A DNA stretch of 64,000 nt, taken from NCBI RefSeq assembly GCF_024793945.1, contig NZ_JANUSD010000009.1, forward strand, positions 189,758 to 253,757, given 5' to 3'. The translations under genes were made by a program, and so were the position numbers. The stretch is from Emticicia fluvialis. Lineage in GTDB: Bacteria; Bacteroidota; Bacteroidia; Cytophagales; Spirosomataceae. The notes beneath the pieces were generated by a model. The model was given only the letters and a program-made list of their open reading frames with translations, ran no database searches and was not told the origin of the DNA. Positions 55,477 through 63,829 of the stretch are shown piece after piece. Every line of letters starts with the position of its first letter. Position 1 is the stretch's first letter.

Positions 55477-56262
55477 ATGAGCAACCAGAAATATACAGGC
55501 AATTTTTATAAGTACCAGGGTACCGGTAACGATTTTGTAATGATTGATAACCGGGACGGACAGTTTCCGGTTGAGCAGCCCTATATAGAACACTTATGCC
55601 ACCGGCGATTCGGAATTGGTGCCGACGGTCTTATTCTGTTAGAAAACGACCCGGACTACGATTTCAGAATGGTGTACTTCAACGCTGATGGCAGAGAAGG
55701 CAGCATGTGTGGCAATGGCGGGCGTTGCACCGTAAGATTTGCCGAAGACCTGGGTATTTTTAGTGGCAGCACTACCTTTATTGCCGTTGATGGCGAACAT
55801 GAAGCCAAAGCAAACAGCACCGACATATCGTTGAAAATGGGTGAAGTACACAGTATTGAGAATCATGAAAATTATGATTTCATGAATACCGGCTCGCCGC
55901 ATTATGTGCGTTACGTGGGCGACATCCACCATTATGATGTGGTAGCAGAAGGCAAAAAAGTAAGATATGCTGATGATTGGGTGAAACGCGGCGGCACCAA
56001 TGTAAACTTTGTAGAAGTAATTGACAGCGAAACCATATATGTACGTACTTATGAAAGGGGTGTAGAAGACGAGACCTATTCATGCGGTACAGGTGTAACG
56101 GCCTGTGCGTTATCGGCTCACATGAAGCATGGTATGCCCAGCCCTATTAAAGTACGAACCAACGGCGGAAATCTTCAGGTGTCGTTTGACGAAGGCTTTC
56201 AGAATGTGTACCTCACCGGCCCTGCCATCAGGGTATTTGAAGGAAACCTGAAAGCCAGTTAA
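55477..56262 (+). CDS. dapF: Diaminopimelate epimerase
   Basis: 261 residues. Converts LL- to meso-diaminopimelate for lysine and peptidoglycan. The catalytic cysteine pair is C78 in MCGNGGRC and C203 in YSCGTGVTACA; the start FYKYQGTGNDFVMIDNRDG is typical. The substrate-making enzyme DapD is at the left edge. Own promoter and a strong terminator. Confidence 0.97.
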   Translation: MSNQKYTGNFYKYQGTGNDFVMIDNRDGQFPVEQPYIEHLCHRRFGIGADGLILLENDPDYDFRMVYFNADGREGSMCGNGGRCTVRFAEDLGIFSGSTTFIAVDGEHEAKANSTDISLKMGEVHSIENHENYDFMNTGSPHYVRYVGDIHHYDVVAEGKKVRYADDWVKRGGTNVNFVEVIDSETIYVRTYERGVEDETYSCGTGVTACALSAHMKHGMPSPIKVRTNGGNLQVSFDEGFQNVYLTGPAIRVFEGNLKAS

Positions 56263-56295
56263 GATTTTAACCTGCTTAATTGAGATACTATCCTA

Positions 56296-56324
56296 AAACC
56301 GAAGGCCGGGCCTTCGGTTTTTTT
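56296..56324 (+). terminator. Terminator of dapF
   Basis: AAACCGAAGGC (56296-56306) pairs with GCCTTCGGTTT (56310-56320), 3-base loop, then a T run. Confidence 0.92.
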
Positions 56325-56375
56325 ATGGCTAATTGAATAAACGCTTCATTATTGCCTCAATAAGCGCTTAAGTAT

Positions 56376-56383
56376 TATCTTCG
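56376..56383 (+). promoter_or_regulatory. Possible -7 element of the DinB-like gene
   Basis: TATCTTCG differs by one base from TAnnTTTG, 88 bases before the ATG at 56472. Confidence 0.3.
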
Positions 56384-56471
56384 CAGTAAATAATATTTGC
56401 ATCGCTGGGTTTATAATGCAGATGTAACCTATCAAGAGGCTCGATTTGAGCAATATACCATTAGCAATTAT

Positions 56472-56912
56472 ATGAAGGCTTACTTTCTAAGACTTTTTGA
56501 GCATGAGCATTGGGCTAATGCAGAAGTGCTTGCTTCTTATTTACAGATTGAGCAACCTCCGGCCAGGGCTATTGAGTTACTTTCGCACATGGTTTCGGCG
56601 CAGAGAATCTGGATTGAACGTTTACAAGGTGTCAGCTCAGCTACCAAAGTTTGGGAGTTATACAAAAAAGAGCAACTGGAAGATTTACTGGCAGCCAATT
56701 TTAATGATTTGAATGCCTTGCTGGAAACTGTAGATTTTAACCGTCTGGTAACCTATCGTAATTCGCTGGGTGCAGTGTTTACCAGTTCTGCCTCCGATAT
56801 CCTAACACATCTGGCCTTGCACGCTGCGTATCACAGAGGGCAGGTAGTACAACTCCTGAAAGGCCATGTATCACCCTTACCTGCTACCGACTACATATTT
56901 TATTACAGATAA
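56472..56912 (+). CDS. DinB-family protein
   Basis: 146 residues from the ATG at 56472 (MKAYFLRLFEHEHWANAEVL); a frame from 56397 is open. Four-helix bundle of the DinB/YfiT kind. Metal-binding His candidates: HEHWAN, LLSHMVSAQRIWIERLQG and LALHAAYHRGQVVQLL. Many members are thiol-dependent or metal-dependent enzymes; some respond to DNA damage. The substrate is not known. The dehydratase gene follows by 15 bases, on the same strand. Confidence 0.85.
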   Translation: MKAYFLRLFEHEHWANAEVLASYLQIEQPPARAIELLSHMVSAQRIWIERLQGVSSATKVWELYKKEQLEDLLAANFNDLNALLETVDFNRLVTYRNSLGAVFTSSASDILTHLALHAAYHRGQVVQLLKGHVSPLPATDYIFYYR

Positions 56913-56927
56913 ACCAGCCAAAAGCCA

Positions 56928-57875
56928 ATGAACCATATACCTACGTTTGACGACATTAAAGAAACGCACGAAAAAATAAGATCATACATACGGCACACGC
57001 CAGTGCTGAGCTCTGAGTTTATCAATGAGCTGGCTGGTTGCCATGTATTCTTTAAGTGCGAAAACCTGCAGAAAATTGGCGCGTTTAAAGCCCGTGGAGG
57101 CTTGAATGCCGTACTTAGGCTTAGCAAGGAAGAGCAGCAAAAGGGTATTACCACGCACTCGTCAGGCAATCATGCACAGGCCATTGCACTGGCAGCTAAA
57201 GCTGTAGGTACCAGGGCCTATATTGTAATGCCAAGCAATGCACCGGATATCAAGAAAAACGGAGTAAAATATCTGGGAGCTGAGATAATTGAATGCGAAC
57301 CAACGCTTGAAGCCCGCGAAAGTGCAGTACAGAAGATAATTGATGAAAAAGGGGCAACATTTGTTCATCCTTTTAATAACTATGATGTAATAGCCGGGCA
57401 GGCCACCGCTACGGTTGAACTAATAGAACAGGCGGGTTTGCTGGATGTGGTGATGGCCCCCGTAGGTGGTGGTGGATTGCTCAGCGGTACTGCCCTGGCA
57501 GCGCATTACCTGCAGCCTGATGCTGAGGTAATAGCCGGAGAACCTGAAGGTGCAGCCGATGCGGTGCTTTCTTTCAGGTCTGGGAAAATAGAGAAAGCTC
57601 CGTATTTAAAAACCATTGCCGATGGCTTACTGACTAATTTGGGAGATAAAACGCTGGAAATAATCAGAAAATATGTGAAAGATATCATCATTGTAAGTGA
57701 TGATGAAATTGTGGAGGCCATGCGCCTGATTTGGGAGCAACTAAAAATAGTGATTGAACCCTCGGCCGCAGTGCCTTTTGCTGCATTGCTGAAACACAAA
57801 GAACGTTTTGCTAACAAGCGCGTAGGCATTATACTAACCGGTGGCAATGTTGATTTAGGCAAATTGCCGTTTTAG
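56928..57875 (+). CDS. Serine/threonine dehydratase-family PLP enzyme
   Basis: 315 residues. Fold-type II PLP enzyme: K54 in KIGAFKARGG is the cofactor lysine, SSGNHAQA is the substrate loop and GGGGLLSG the phosphate-binding loop. Threonine ammonia-lyase (catabolic type, no ACT domain) or serine racemase are the close options. The length fits both. Beside a DinB-like gene, 15 bases apart. Confidence 0.9.
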   Translation: MNHIPTFDDIKETHEKIRSYIRHTPVLSSEFINELAGCHVFFKCENLQKIGAFKARGGLNAVLRLSKEEQQKGITTHSSGNHAQAIALAAKAVGTRAYIVMPSNAPDIKKNGVKYLGAEIIECEPTLEARESAVQKIIDEKGATFVHPFNNYDVIAGQATATVELIEQAGLLDVVMAPVGGGGLLSGTALAAHYLQPDAEVIAGEPEGAADAVLSFRSGKIEKAPYLKTIADGLLTNLGDKTLEIIRKYVKDIIIVSDDEIVEAMRLIWEQLKIVIEPSAAVPFAALLKHKERFANKRVGIILTGGNVDLGKLPF

Positions 57876-57940
57876 AAATTTCGTTTGAGCAGGCAACGTT
57901 TTCTTTCTGTTTGTTGAAAGGCTCATTTGCTATGTATTAT

Positions 57941-58041
57941 TTCACCACGAAGTTTCACCAAGTTGAAATACGGAGTAGCACTGAGTTAAAACATACTTCG
58001 TGCAACTCTGTGTGCAACTTAGGGTCACTCCGTGGTAAAAA
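57941..58041. repeat. Intergenic stem-loop repeat
   Basis: About 100 bases with outer arms TTCACCACGAAGT... and ...CACTCCGTGGTAAAA that pair in part, and inner CGGAGTAGCACTGAGT and ACTCTGTGTGCAACTTAGG-like halves. Wording of this kind (CACCACG, ACTCTGTG, CCGTGGT) resembles repeats scattered between genes of many Bacteroidota. A 65-codon frame across it is rejected as a gene. It lies between the convergent dehydratase and adenine deaminase genes. Confidence 0.55.
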
Positions 58042-58051
58042 AACAGTTAAG

Positions 58052-59695
58052 TCACTCCGCATGAAACAACTCAGTAAATTTAAAGTCAATACCATCAAAC
58101 AAGCCTAAGTCGCTTAGCTTCAAAGAGGGTATTACTAACAAGGCCATAAAAGACAGACTCATAAAGGGAGACGTAAGCGTACTTTTGAGTACCTCTTTTG
58201 TAAATTTATCTAACCTTGTGTAATCTTCGGCCACCTGATAACCGTCTTCATTGCTCATCAGGCCTGCCACAGGTAAAGCCAATACGCCTTTTTGATTACT
58301 GCTAACGGCCGACACCCCACCCTGTTCTCTCACAATCAGATTTACGGCATCACAGATGGCCTCGTCTTCAACACCAATAGCCACAATATTATGCGAATCA
58401 TGGGCTACTGATGAGGCTATGGCACCTTCTTTCAGGCCAAAATTACCGATAAATGCCACGGCCGGAGGGGTATCTGAATACCGGTTGTAAACCACCATTT
58501 TCAGAATATCTCTTGCTGTATCTGTCGCCACGTTTCCGTCAAGTATGAAGGGGTTTACCAATTCTTCGCGGGTAATCAACTGGCCGTCAATGGCTTGTAT
58601 TACCCTCAGAAGACTTCCTGCTGATGGTGCCTTTACGGCTATTTGCGCCGGTTTAAGAGGTGCACAATTAAAATTATTAACCACCTCGCTTCTGATGTTT
58701 TCAATCAGCGATTTTCCGTTTTCGGCAACTTTTTCACCATCAATATAAGTTTCCAGTATTTCAAAATTATCCAGATTATCCACCTTTATAAAATCAGCCC
58801 AGTCGCCTTCACGCAGCAAACCTATATTCATACGGTAATGCAACACCGGATTAATGGTGGCCATTCGCAACACCTTAAATTTATCAATGCCTTTGGCAAC
58901 TGCCCTTTTTATCAGCTGGTTGATATGGCCTTCTACCAGATTATCAGGGTGCTTGTCGTCAGAGCAGAACATCATAGCTGCATACCAGGTGTCTGCCAAC
59001 GAAATAAGTTCTTCAAAATTTTTGGCAGCGCTGCCTTCCCGAATCAGAATCTTCATTCCCATCTTCAACTTATCCAAGGCCTCAGCTTTCGTGAAACACT
59101 CATGGTCGGTCTCAATGCCTGCTTCAATGTACTTCTTGGCCGACGCCCCCCGTAAGCCCGGCGCATGCCCGTCAATGGGTTTGTTAAATGCCTTGGCAAC
59201 AGCCAGTTTTTTCATTACAGCTGGGTCATCGTTCAGCACCCCGGGGAAATTCATCATTTCAGCCAGATACCCGATTTCCTTATAACCAAACAGCTCGGTA
59301 ATGTCGTCAACGGTTACTTCTGCCCCTGCTGTTTCAAAAGTAGTAGCAGGTACGCATGATGGCGCACCAAAACAGAATTTAAAAGGCACTTTGCGGCCGT
59401 CTTCTATCATGTATTTTACACCGGCTATACCCAGCACATTGGCAATTTCGTGCGGGTCAGACACCGTCCCGACCGTTCCATGTACCACTGCCAGCCGGGC
59501 AAACTGCGCCGGGGTAAGCATAGAACTCTCTACATGTATATGCGCATCTACCAACCCTGGTAAAATATAGGGTTCACCGGTTTTCTCTTCACCCAGAATT
59601 TTTATTTGCTGAATCCGTCGGTTTTCAACCGTTAATTCTCCGAACGCTACCGTTCCATCAAAAACGTTTACAATATTGGCTATAAAATTGGTCAT
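58052..59695 (-). CDS. ade: Adenine deaminase
   Basis: 547 residues from the ATG at 59695; a TTG at 59704 is possible. Hydrolyses adenine to hypoxanthine in purine salvage. Amidohydrolase motifs: PGLVDAHIHVESSML (metal-binding His pair), GTVGTVSDPHEIANVLG, IDGHAPGL, TDHECFT and FCSDDKHPDNL. The C-terminal part has VAHDSHNIVAIG, also typical of bacterial Ade. The length is normal. Convergent with the dehydratase gene across the repeat. Confidence 0.95.
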   Translation of the reverse strand: MTNFIANIVNVFDGTVAFGELTVENRRIQQIKILGEEKTGEPYILPGLVDAHIHVESSMLTPAQFARLAVVHGTVGTVSDPHEIANVLGIAGVKYMIEDGRKVPFKFCFGAPSCVPATTFETAGAEVTVDDITELFGYKEIGYLAEMMNFPGVLNDDPAVMKKLAVAKAFNKPIDGHAPGLRGASAKKYIEAGIETDHECFTKAEALDKLKMGMKILIREGSAAKNFEELISLADTWYAAMMFCSDDKHPDNLVEGHINQLIKRAVAKGIDKFKVLRMATINPVLHYRMNIGLLREGDWADFIKVDNLDNFEILETYIDGEKVAENGKSLIENIRSEVVNNFNCAPLKPAQIAVKAPSAGSLLRVIQAIDGQLITREELVNPFILDGNVATDTARDILKMVVYNRYSDTPPAVAFIGNFGLKEGAIASSVAHDSHNIVAIGVEDEAICDAVNLIVREQGGVSAVSSNQKGVLALPVAGLMSNEDGYQVAEDYTRLDKFTKEVLKSTLTSPFMSLSFMALLVIPSLKLSDLGLFDGIDFKFTELFHAE

Positions 59696-59840
59696 AATCC
59701 TCAATGCTTATTTACCCGTTTCTGTCAATCATCGGTTCTTTACCGACAATGCCTTAAAAATAGTCAATTTTCTGGCAAACAAAACCATTCATAAAAAACT
59801 ATTAACAGCCACGACACTTTTTAAGACATTTTACGTTTAA

Positions 59841-60224
59841 ATGATTAAAGTACCAAATGCGACAGAAATGAAAAGAACTGATAAAGAACTGGAAGCAAAG
59901 TTTGCTGAAAAACAAAGATTTGACCTGCTGGCCAGCCTTGCCATTGATGCACTGGGGATGTCTACCTATCTGATACCGGCTTTAGGCGAAGGTTTCGATC
60001 TGCTGCTGGCACCCGTTATATCAGGGCTGATTTACGCGGTACATCGTACTACTTTCGGGGCGGCATTCGGGTTTGTTGAAGAGATTATTCCGTTTACAGA
60101 TATTATCCCGACGGCTTCTATCCTTTGGGTGTATCGCTATGTTTTCAGAAAAAAACAAACCCGTCAACAATTCGCAGATGCGTTTGATAAGAAGAAAATG
60201 ATTGTGATTCCGGTAAGTGAATAA
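59841..60224 (+). CDS. Conserved small membrane protein
   Basis: 127 residues. A charged N-terminus (KRTDKELEAKFAEKQRFD), then a hydrophobic stretch (about 29-70, LIPALGEGFDLLLAPVISGL) and another at about 74-104 (GFVEEIIPFTDIIPTASILW), and a basic end. Two or three membrane segments are predicted. Similar proteins occur in Bacteroidota without known function. It has its own terminator. Confidence 0.75.
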   Translation: MIKVPNATEMKRTDKELEAKFAEKQRFDLLASLAIDALGMSTYLIPALGEGFDLLLAPVISGLIYAVHRTTFGAAFGFVEEIIPFTDIIPTASILWVYRYVFRKKQTRQQFADAFDKKKMIVIPVSE

Positions 60225-60257
60225 ATTCTGAAACAAACGCCTATTCAGTAAATACAT

Positions 60258-60292
60258 AAATCGGTACTTCAGCAATGGGTACCGATTTTTTA
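60258..60292 (+). terminator. Terminator of the small membrane-protein gene
   Basis: AAATCGGTAC (60258-60267) pairs with GTACCGATTT (60279-60288), 11-base loop, then a T run. Confidence 0.85.
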
Positions 60293-60444
60293 TTTAATCC
60301 TCGTCAAAATCCCGGCTAAAAAAGCCTTACTACTATCGTCTTACTGTCCGGTTTTGTATAGGCAATTGTCCGTTTCCGGACACCTGTATTTTCGTAAAAC
60401 ACGCAAATCATACCTAAAACAATCAATTTTGCAATTGGCATTGT

Positions 60445-60470
60445 ATTTGATTTACAATATAGTATATAAT
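60445..60470 (+). promoter_or_regulatory. Predicted PadR operator, upstream copy
   Basis: The 26-base element starting ATTTGATTTACAATATAGTA is repeated at 60515 with 24 of 26 bases the same. The core TAC-AATATA-GTA (60453-60464) is a near dyad, as PadR-type dimers would bind. Confidence 0.55.
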
Positions 60471-60514
60471 CAGTCATCACATTTTTATAAAGCTAATCGA
60501 TTAATTTGTGCATC

Positions 60515-60540
60515 ATTTGATTTACAAAATAGTATCTAAT
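60515..60540 (+). promoter_or_regulatory. Predicted PadR operator, downstream copy
   Basis: The 26-base element starting ATTTGATTTACAAAATAGTA lies exactly 70 bases after the first copy and 19 bases before the padR start. Its core TAC-AAAATA-GTA is at 60523-60534. Confidence 0.55.
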
Positions 60541-60559
60541 AAAAGAGCATAAACAGATT

Positions 60560-60913
60560 ATGAAAAAGACGATTCTGGGTGAATTGGAAGAGCTAGTGCT
60601 ACTGGTTGTAGCCGCAAGTAGTGAATCGGTGTACGGTGTACCTGTAATGGAACAGTTGCAGGAACTTACCGGGCGAGACTTCACCATCGGTGCCGTGCAT
60701 ACTACCCTATACCGGTTGGAAGAAAAAGGCTTTCTGGTTTCTTCTGTTGGAGGGGCAACGGCTGAACGCGGTGGCCGCCGCAAACGACTTTTTGCCCTAA
60801 CCGCATCGGGCGGACAGGCCCTTTTGGAAGTTCAGCAAATGCGTTCGCAACTCTGGCAGACTATCCCTCAAAGCAAATTAAGTTCTTTGGGTTTATCCAC
60901 CGATTCACTTTAA
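60560..60913 (+). CDS. PadR-family transcriptional regulator
   Basis: 117 residues. Winged helix: GELEELVLLVVAASSES, YGVPVMEQLQELTGRDFTIG and AVHTTLYRLEEKGFLVSS, with the basic wing ERGGRRKRLFALTASGGQAL. It is the short PadR type often found just before FtsX/MacB permeases in Bacteroidota, and here the permease gene starts 8 bases after its stop. It probably represses its own operon through the two repeats upstream (inference). Confidence 0.92.
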   Translation: MKKTILGELEELVLLVVAASSESVYGVPVMEQLQELTGRDFTIGAVHTTLYRLEEKGFLVSSVGGATAERGGRRKRLFALTASGGQALLEVQQMRSQLWQTIPQSKLSSLGLSTDSL

Positions 60914-60921
60914 GCCCGGAT

Positions 60922-63603
60922 ATGAAAAAGCAAAGGGATACACCTCAGCCACCTTTGTGGGCCGACAAACTACTGGAATGGTTTGTGGCCCCACACCTGC
61001 TTGAATACGTGCAGGGAGATTTACACGAAAACTTTTACAAACGGGTAGAAACAGCAGGTATTACCCGTGCCCGCCGAGAATACCTTTGGGCAGTGCTGAA
61101 CTGCCTGACACCTTTCTTTATCAAACGAAAAAAAGGATTGCCTTTCTATAGCTATTACAAAACAGATTCTAACCCCCGCTTTACCGACATGCTCTCAAAT
61201 TATCTCACCGTTGCGTTCAGAAATCTATGGCGACACAAAGCCTTTACCGCCATTAACATAGTTGGGCTGGCCGTAGGATTAGCCACATGCCTGCTAATTG
61301 TGCTTTTTGTAAAACACGAACTTAGCTACGACCGCTACCACGCCCATGCCGACAGAATCTACCGGATGATTATTGATGCGCGGGTGGATAAAAAAGATAT
61401 CCGGCTGGCCTACGCCAGCGAACCGGCCGGGCCTGCCCTGATGCGAGACTACTCAGGGGTTGAAGCTTTTACCCGCCTGCGCGACGACGGCGCTTTTCTG
61501 GTAAAGCACGGCACCGAAGTTTTTAAAGAAGAAAACATCGCCTTTGTAGATTCTAACTTCTTTTCTTTTTTTGCGCTTCCTATCATAAAAGGTAATGCGG
61601 CTACGGTAGTGATTGAACCTAACACGCTGGTGCTGAGTGAATCAAAGGCGAAGAAATACTTCGGATTTACTGACCCTATCGGTAAAACCTTGTCTATCGG
61701 GCATTTGGGGGTATTCCGTATTACAGGTATATGTAAAGACCTACCCTCTAATACCCATTTCCACTTTGATATGTTCGGGTCGGTTAAATCTGTTAATGCC
61801 GGTACCAAATGGATGGCCAGCGGTGCTCATACCTATCTGCGCTTAAGAGAAGGTTATACTCAAGAGCAGCTGGCCGTGCAATCAGACCGTTTGGTTAATA
61901 AGTACGTTAACGCCGAAATCAAAGAGTTTTTCGGTATTACTATGTCGGAATTCAATAAAAACGGTAATCGCTTTGGGTTTAGCTTTCAACCTGTTACCAG
62001 TATTCACCTGCATTCAGATCTGGATGATGAGCTCGACACCAACAGCAATATCAAATATGTTTACATTTTTACTGCTATAGCTGCCTTTATATTGCTGCTT
62101 GCCTGTATCAACTTCATGAACCTTTCAACTGCAGGGTCTGCCGGGCGTTCCAAAGAAGTAGGCATCAGAAAAGTGCTTGGTTCGGTGCAGAAACAGCTCA
62201 TTGGGCAATTTCTGACTGAATCGGTGCTGCTTACGCTGCTTTCAATGGTATTGGCAATTGTAATGGTACTCCTATTGCTACCCGGTTTTAACAGCTTGAC
62301 AGGTAAGCAGTTTACGGTTATTGATGTGTTCAATATACCTATGCTGGGCGTAACCTTACTTGCATGCCTGCTGATTGGCGTATTAGCAGGGTTTTATCCG
62401 GCCTTTGTACTTTCGGCGTTTAAGCCTGTTGCGGTACTGAAAGGGAAAATGCAGGCCAATCTTCGTAGTGGTTGGCTACGCGATACATTGGTTACCGGCC
62501 AGTTTGTGGTATCAATCGGTCTTATAATTGCTACTATTATTGCCCGCCAGCAACTCAGCTTTATGCAGACCAAGAAACTAGGCTTTAACAAAGACCAGAT
62601 TCTGGTTTTACATGATACGCACGTGCTGGGCGGTAAGGTAAAAGTATTTAAAGAAAAACTTGCAAAAATGGCACAGGTTACAAGCGTAACATCGGCCGGA
62701 TTTATGCCTGCGGGTCATTCCAGCCAGAGTGTTGATGGTATTGTAATACAGAATGGCACGCAAACGGGCATTCACCGGACCAAAAGTTATTTTATCAATG
62801 AAGATTATCTACCGACACTGGGTATGCAGTTGGCACTTGGAAGGAATTTCTCGAAAGAATTGGCCACAGACAGCTCAGCAGTATTGCTAAACGAAGCGGC
62901 TGTGAGGGTTTATGGTTTCAAAAACCCAATTGGAAAGCTGATTTCTACTGTTGGCGACGGTACTAAAGGAAGCAAGCATACTTATACCATTGTAGGTGTA
63001 GTAAAAGATTTCCATTTTGAAAACATGCGCCAGCGCATTGCCCCATTGGTGATGTTCTATGGTGGCGACAACAATCAGCTGGCTTTACGAATCAAGACTA
63101 ATGACTTGCCCACCTTGCTGAGCAATATAGAAAAACTATGGAAAGCTGAAACAGAAAACCCGTTTGCCTATTCATTCTTAAACGACAGGTTCAATAGCAT
63201 GTATGATGCTGAACATAGAATCGGTCAGATATTCAGTGTCTGTGCCGGGCTTGCCATATTCATTGCCTGTCTGGGTCTGTTTGGTTTGGCGGCTTTTACC
63301 ACTTATCAGCGTACCAAAGAAATAGGTGTCCGCAAAGTATTGGGTGCCTCTGTTACCAACATTGTAGGGTTGTTATTGAGCAATTATCTCAAATTAATAT
63401 TAATTGCCATTGTCATCGCCTCTCCCATTGCCGGTTACAGTATGTCGCAATGGTTACAGGACTTCGCCTATAAGGTTAGTTTATCATGGTGGGTTTTTGT
63501 ACTGGCTGGCGGACTGGCTGCATTGGTTGCAATATTAACAGTGAGTTATCAGGCTATCAAAGCCGCATTAGTAAACCCGATGAAGAGTTTGAAAACAGAT
63601 TAA
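60922..63603 (+). CDS. Large FtsX/MacB-type ABC transporter permease with prefix domain
   Basis: 893 residues. The first about 75 residues are the permease prefix domain (PLWADKLLEWFVAPHLLEYV, then QGDLHENFYKR) known before FtsX-like permeases in this phylum. Then two repeated units, each a membrane helix, a MacB periplasmic core domain and three helices: the first helix at about 106-128 (AFTAINIVGLAVGLATCLLI), with RSKEVGIRKVLG and RTKEIGVRKVLG as the matching coupling-loop sites. It needs an ATP-binding partner, which is not seen here. Substrate unknown; related systems export peptides, lipids or drugs. Confidence 0.92.
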   Translation: MKKQRDTPQPPLWADKLLEWFVAPHLLEYVQGDLHENFYKRVETAGITRARREYLWAVLNCLTPFFIKRKKGLPFYSYYKTDSNPRFTDMLSNYLTVAFRNLWRHKAFTAINIVGLAVGLATCLLIVLFVKHELSYDRYHAHADRIYRMIIDARVDKKDIRLAYASEPAGPALMRDYSGVEAFTRLRDDGAFLVKHGTEVFKEENIAFVDSNFFSFFALPIIKGNAATVVIEPNTLVLSESKAKKYFGFTDPIGKTLSIGHLGVFRITGICKDLPSNTHFHFDMFGSVKSVNAGTKWMASGAHTYLRLREGYTQEQLAVQSDRLVNKYVNAEIKEFFGITMSEFNKNGNRFGFSFQPVTSIHLHSDLDDELDTNSNIKYVYIFTAIAAFILLLACINFMNLSTAGSAGRSKEVGIRKVLGSVQKQLIGQFLTESVLLTLLSMVLAIVMVLLLLPGFNSLTGKQFTVIDVFNIPMLGVTLLACLLIGVLAGFYPAFVLSAFKPVAVLKGKMQANLRSGWLRDTLVTGQFVVSIGLIIATIIARQQLSFMQTKKLGFNKDQILVLHDTHVLGGKVKVFKEKLAKMAQVTSVTSAGFMPAGHSSQSVDGIVIQNGTQTGIHRTKSYFINEDYLPTLGMQLALGRNFSKELATDSSAVLLNEAAVRVYGFKNPIGKLISTVGDGTKGSKHTYTIVGVVKDFHFENMRQRIAPLVMFYGGDNNQLALRIKTNDLPTLLSNIEKLWKAETENPFAYSFLNDRFNSMYDAEHRIGQIFSVCAGLAIFIACLGLFGLAAFTTYQRTKEIGVRKVLGASVTNIVGLLLSNYLKLILIAIVIASPIAGYSMSQWLQDFAYKVSLSWWVFVLAGGLAALVAILTVSYQAIKAALVNPMKSLKTD

Positions 63604-63629
63604 GCAATAGAAGGATATAATCAATTTTC

Positions 63630-63757
63630 GTAAAGGTGCAATGTTTGTGGCTCATAGTAGAACAAGGTTAATTAGTAATAAGGATTTACAATTATAATCC
63701 GTTGCAATTAATTCATGGTGTGGACATACCCCTGAGCCGCGAGCATTGCACCTCTAC
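63630..63757. repeat. Long stem-loop bounded by 25-base inverted repeats
   Basis: Arm 63630-63654 (GTAAAGGTGCAATG...) pairs with 63733-63757 (...CATTGCACCTCTAC); 21 of 25 bases match, and three of the four differences would be G-U pairs in RNA. The 78 bases between hold a smaller stem GGATT/AATCC. Confidence 0.6.
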
Positions 63758-63761
63758 AAAC

Positions 63762-63801
63762 AAAAAAAGAGGCTGTCCAAAAAGGGGCAGCTTCTTTTTT
63801 T
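63762..63801 (-). terminator. Hairpin at the transposase end
   Basis: A 14-bp stem, one wobble (63762-63775 with 63788-63801), after the transposase stop on the minus strand. It may be a terminator and may include the element's terminal repeat (GGACAGCCTC). Confidence 0.55.
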
Positions 63802-63829
63802 GGTTCAGATAGGAATGATTCGGGTTTTA

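Larger units (their letters stand above)
60225..60559. other. Intergenic region with two direct repeats before padR
   Basis: Holds the terminator at 60258-60292 and the repeated elements at 60445-60470 and 60515-60540. No gene is seen. Confidence 0.6.
63604..63829. other. Intergenic region with a long inverted repeat
   Basis: No gene is seen. It contains the 25-base inverted repeat at 63630-63654 and 63733-63757 and the hairpin next to the transposase fragment at 63762-63801. Confidence 0.6.

Noticed and set aside
57911..58108. 65-codon frame on the plus strand
   Set aside because: Covers the stem-loop repeat and runs into the deaminase gene; no coding signature.
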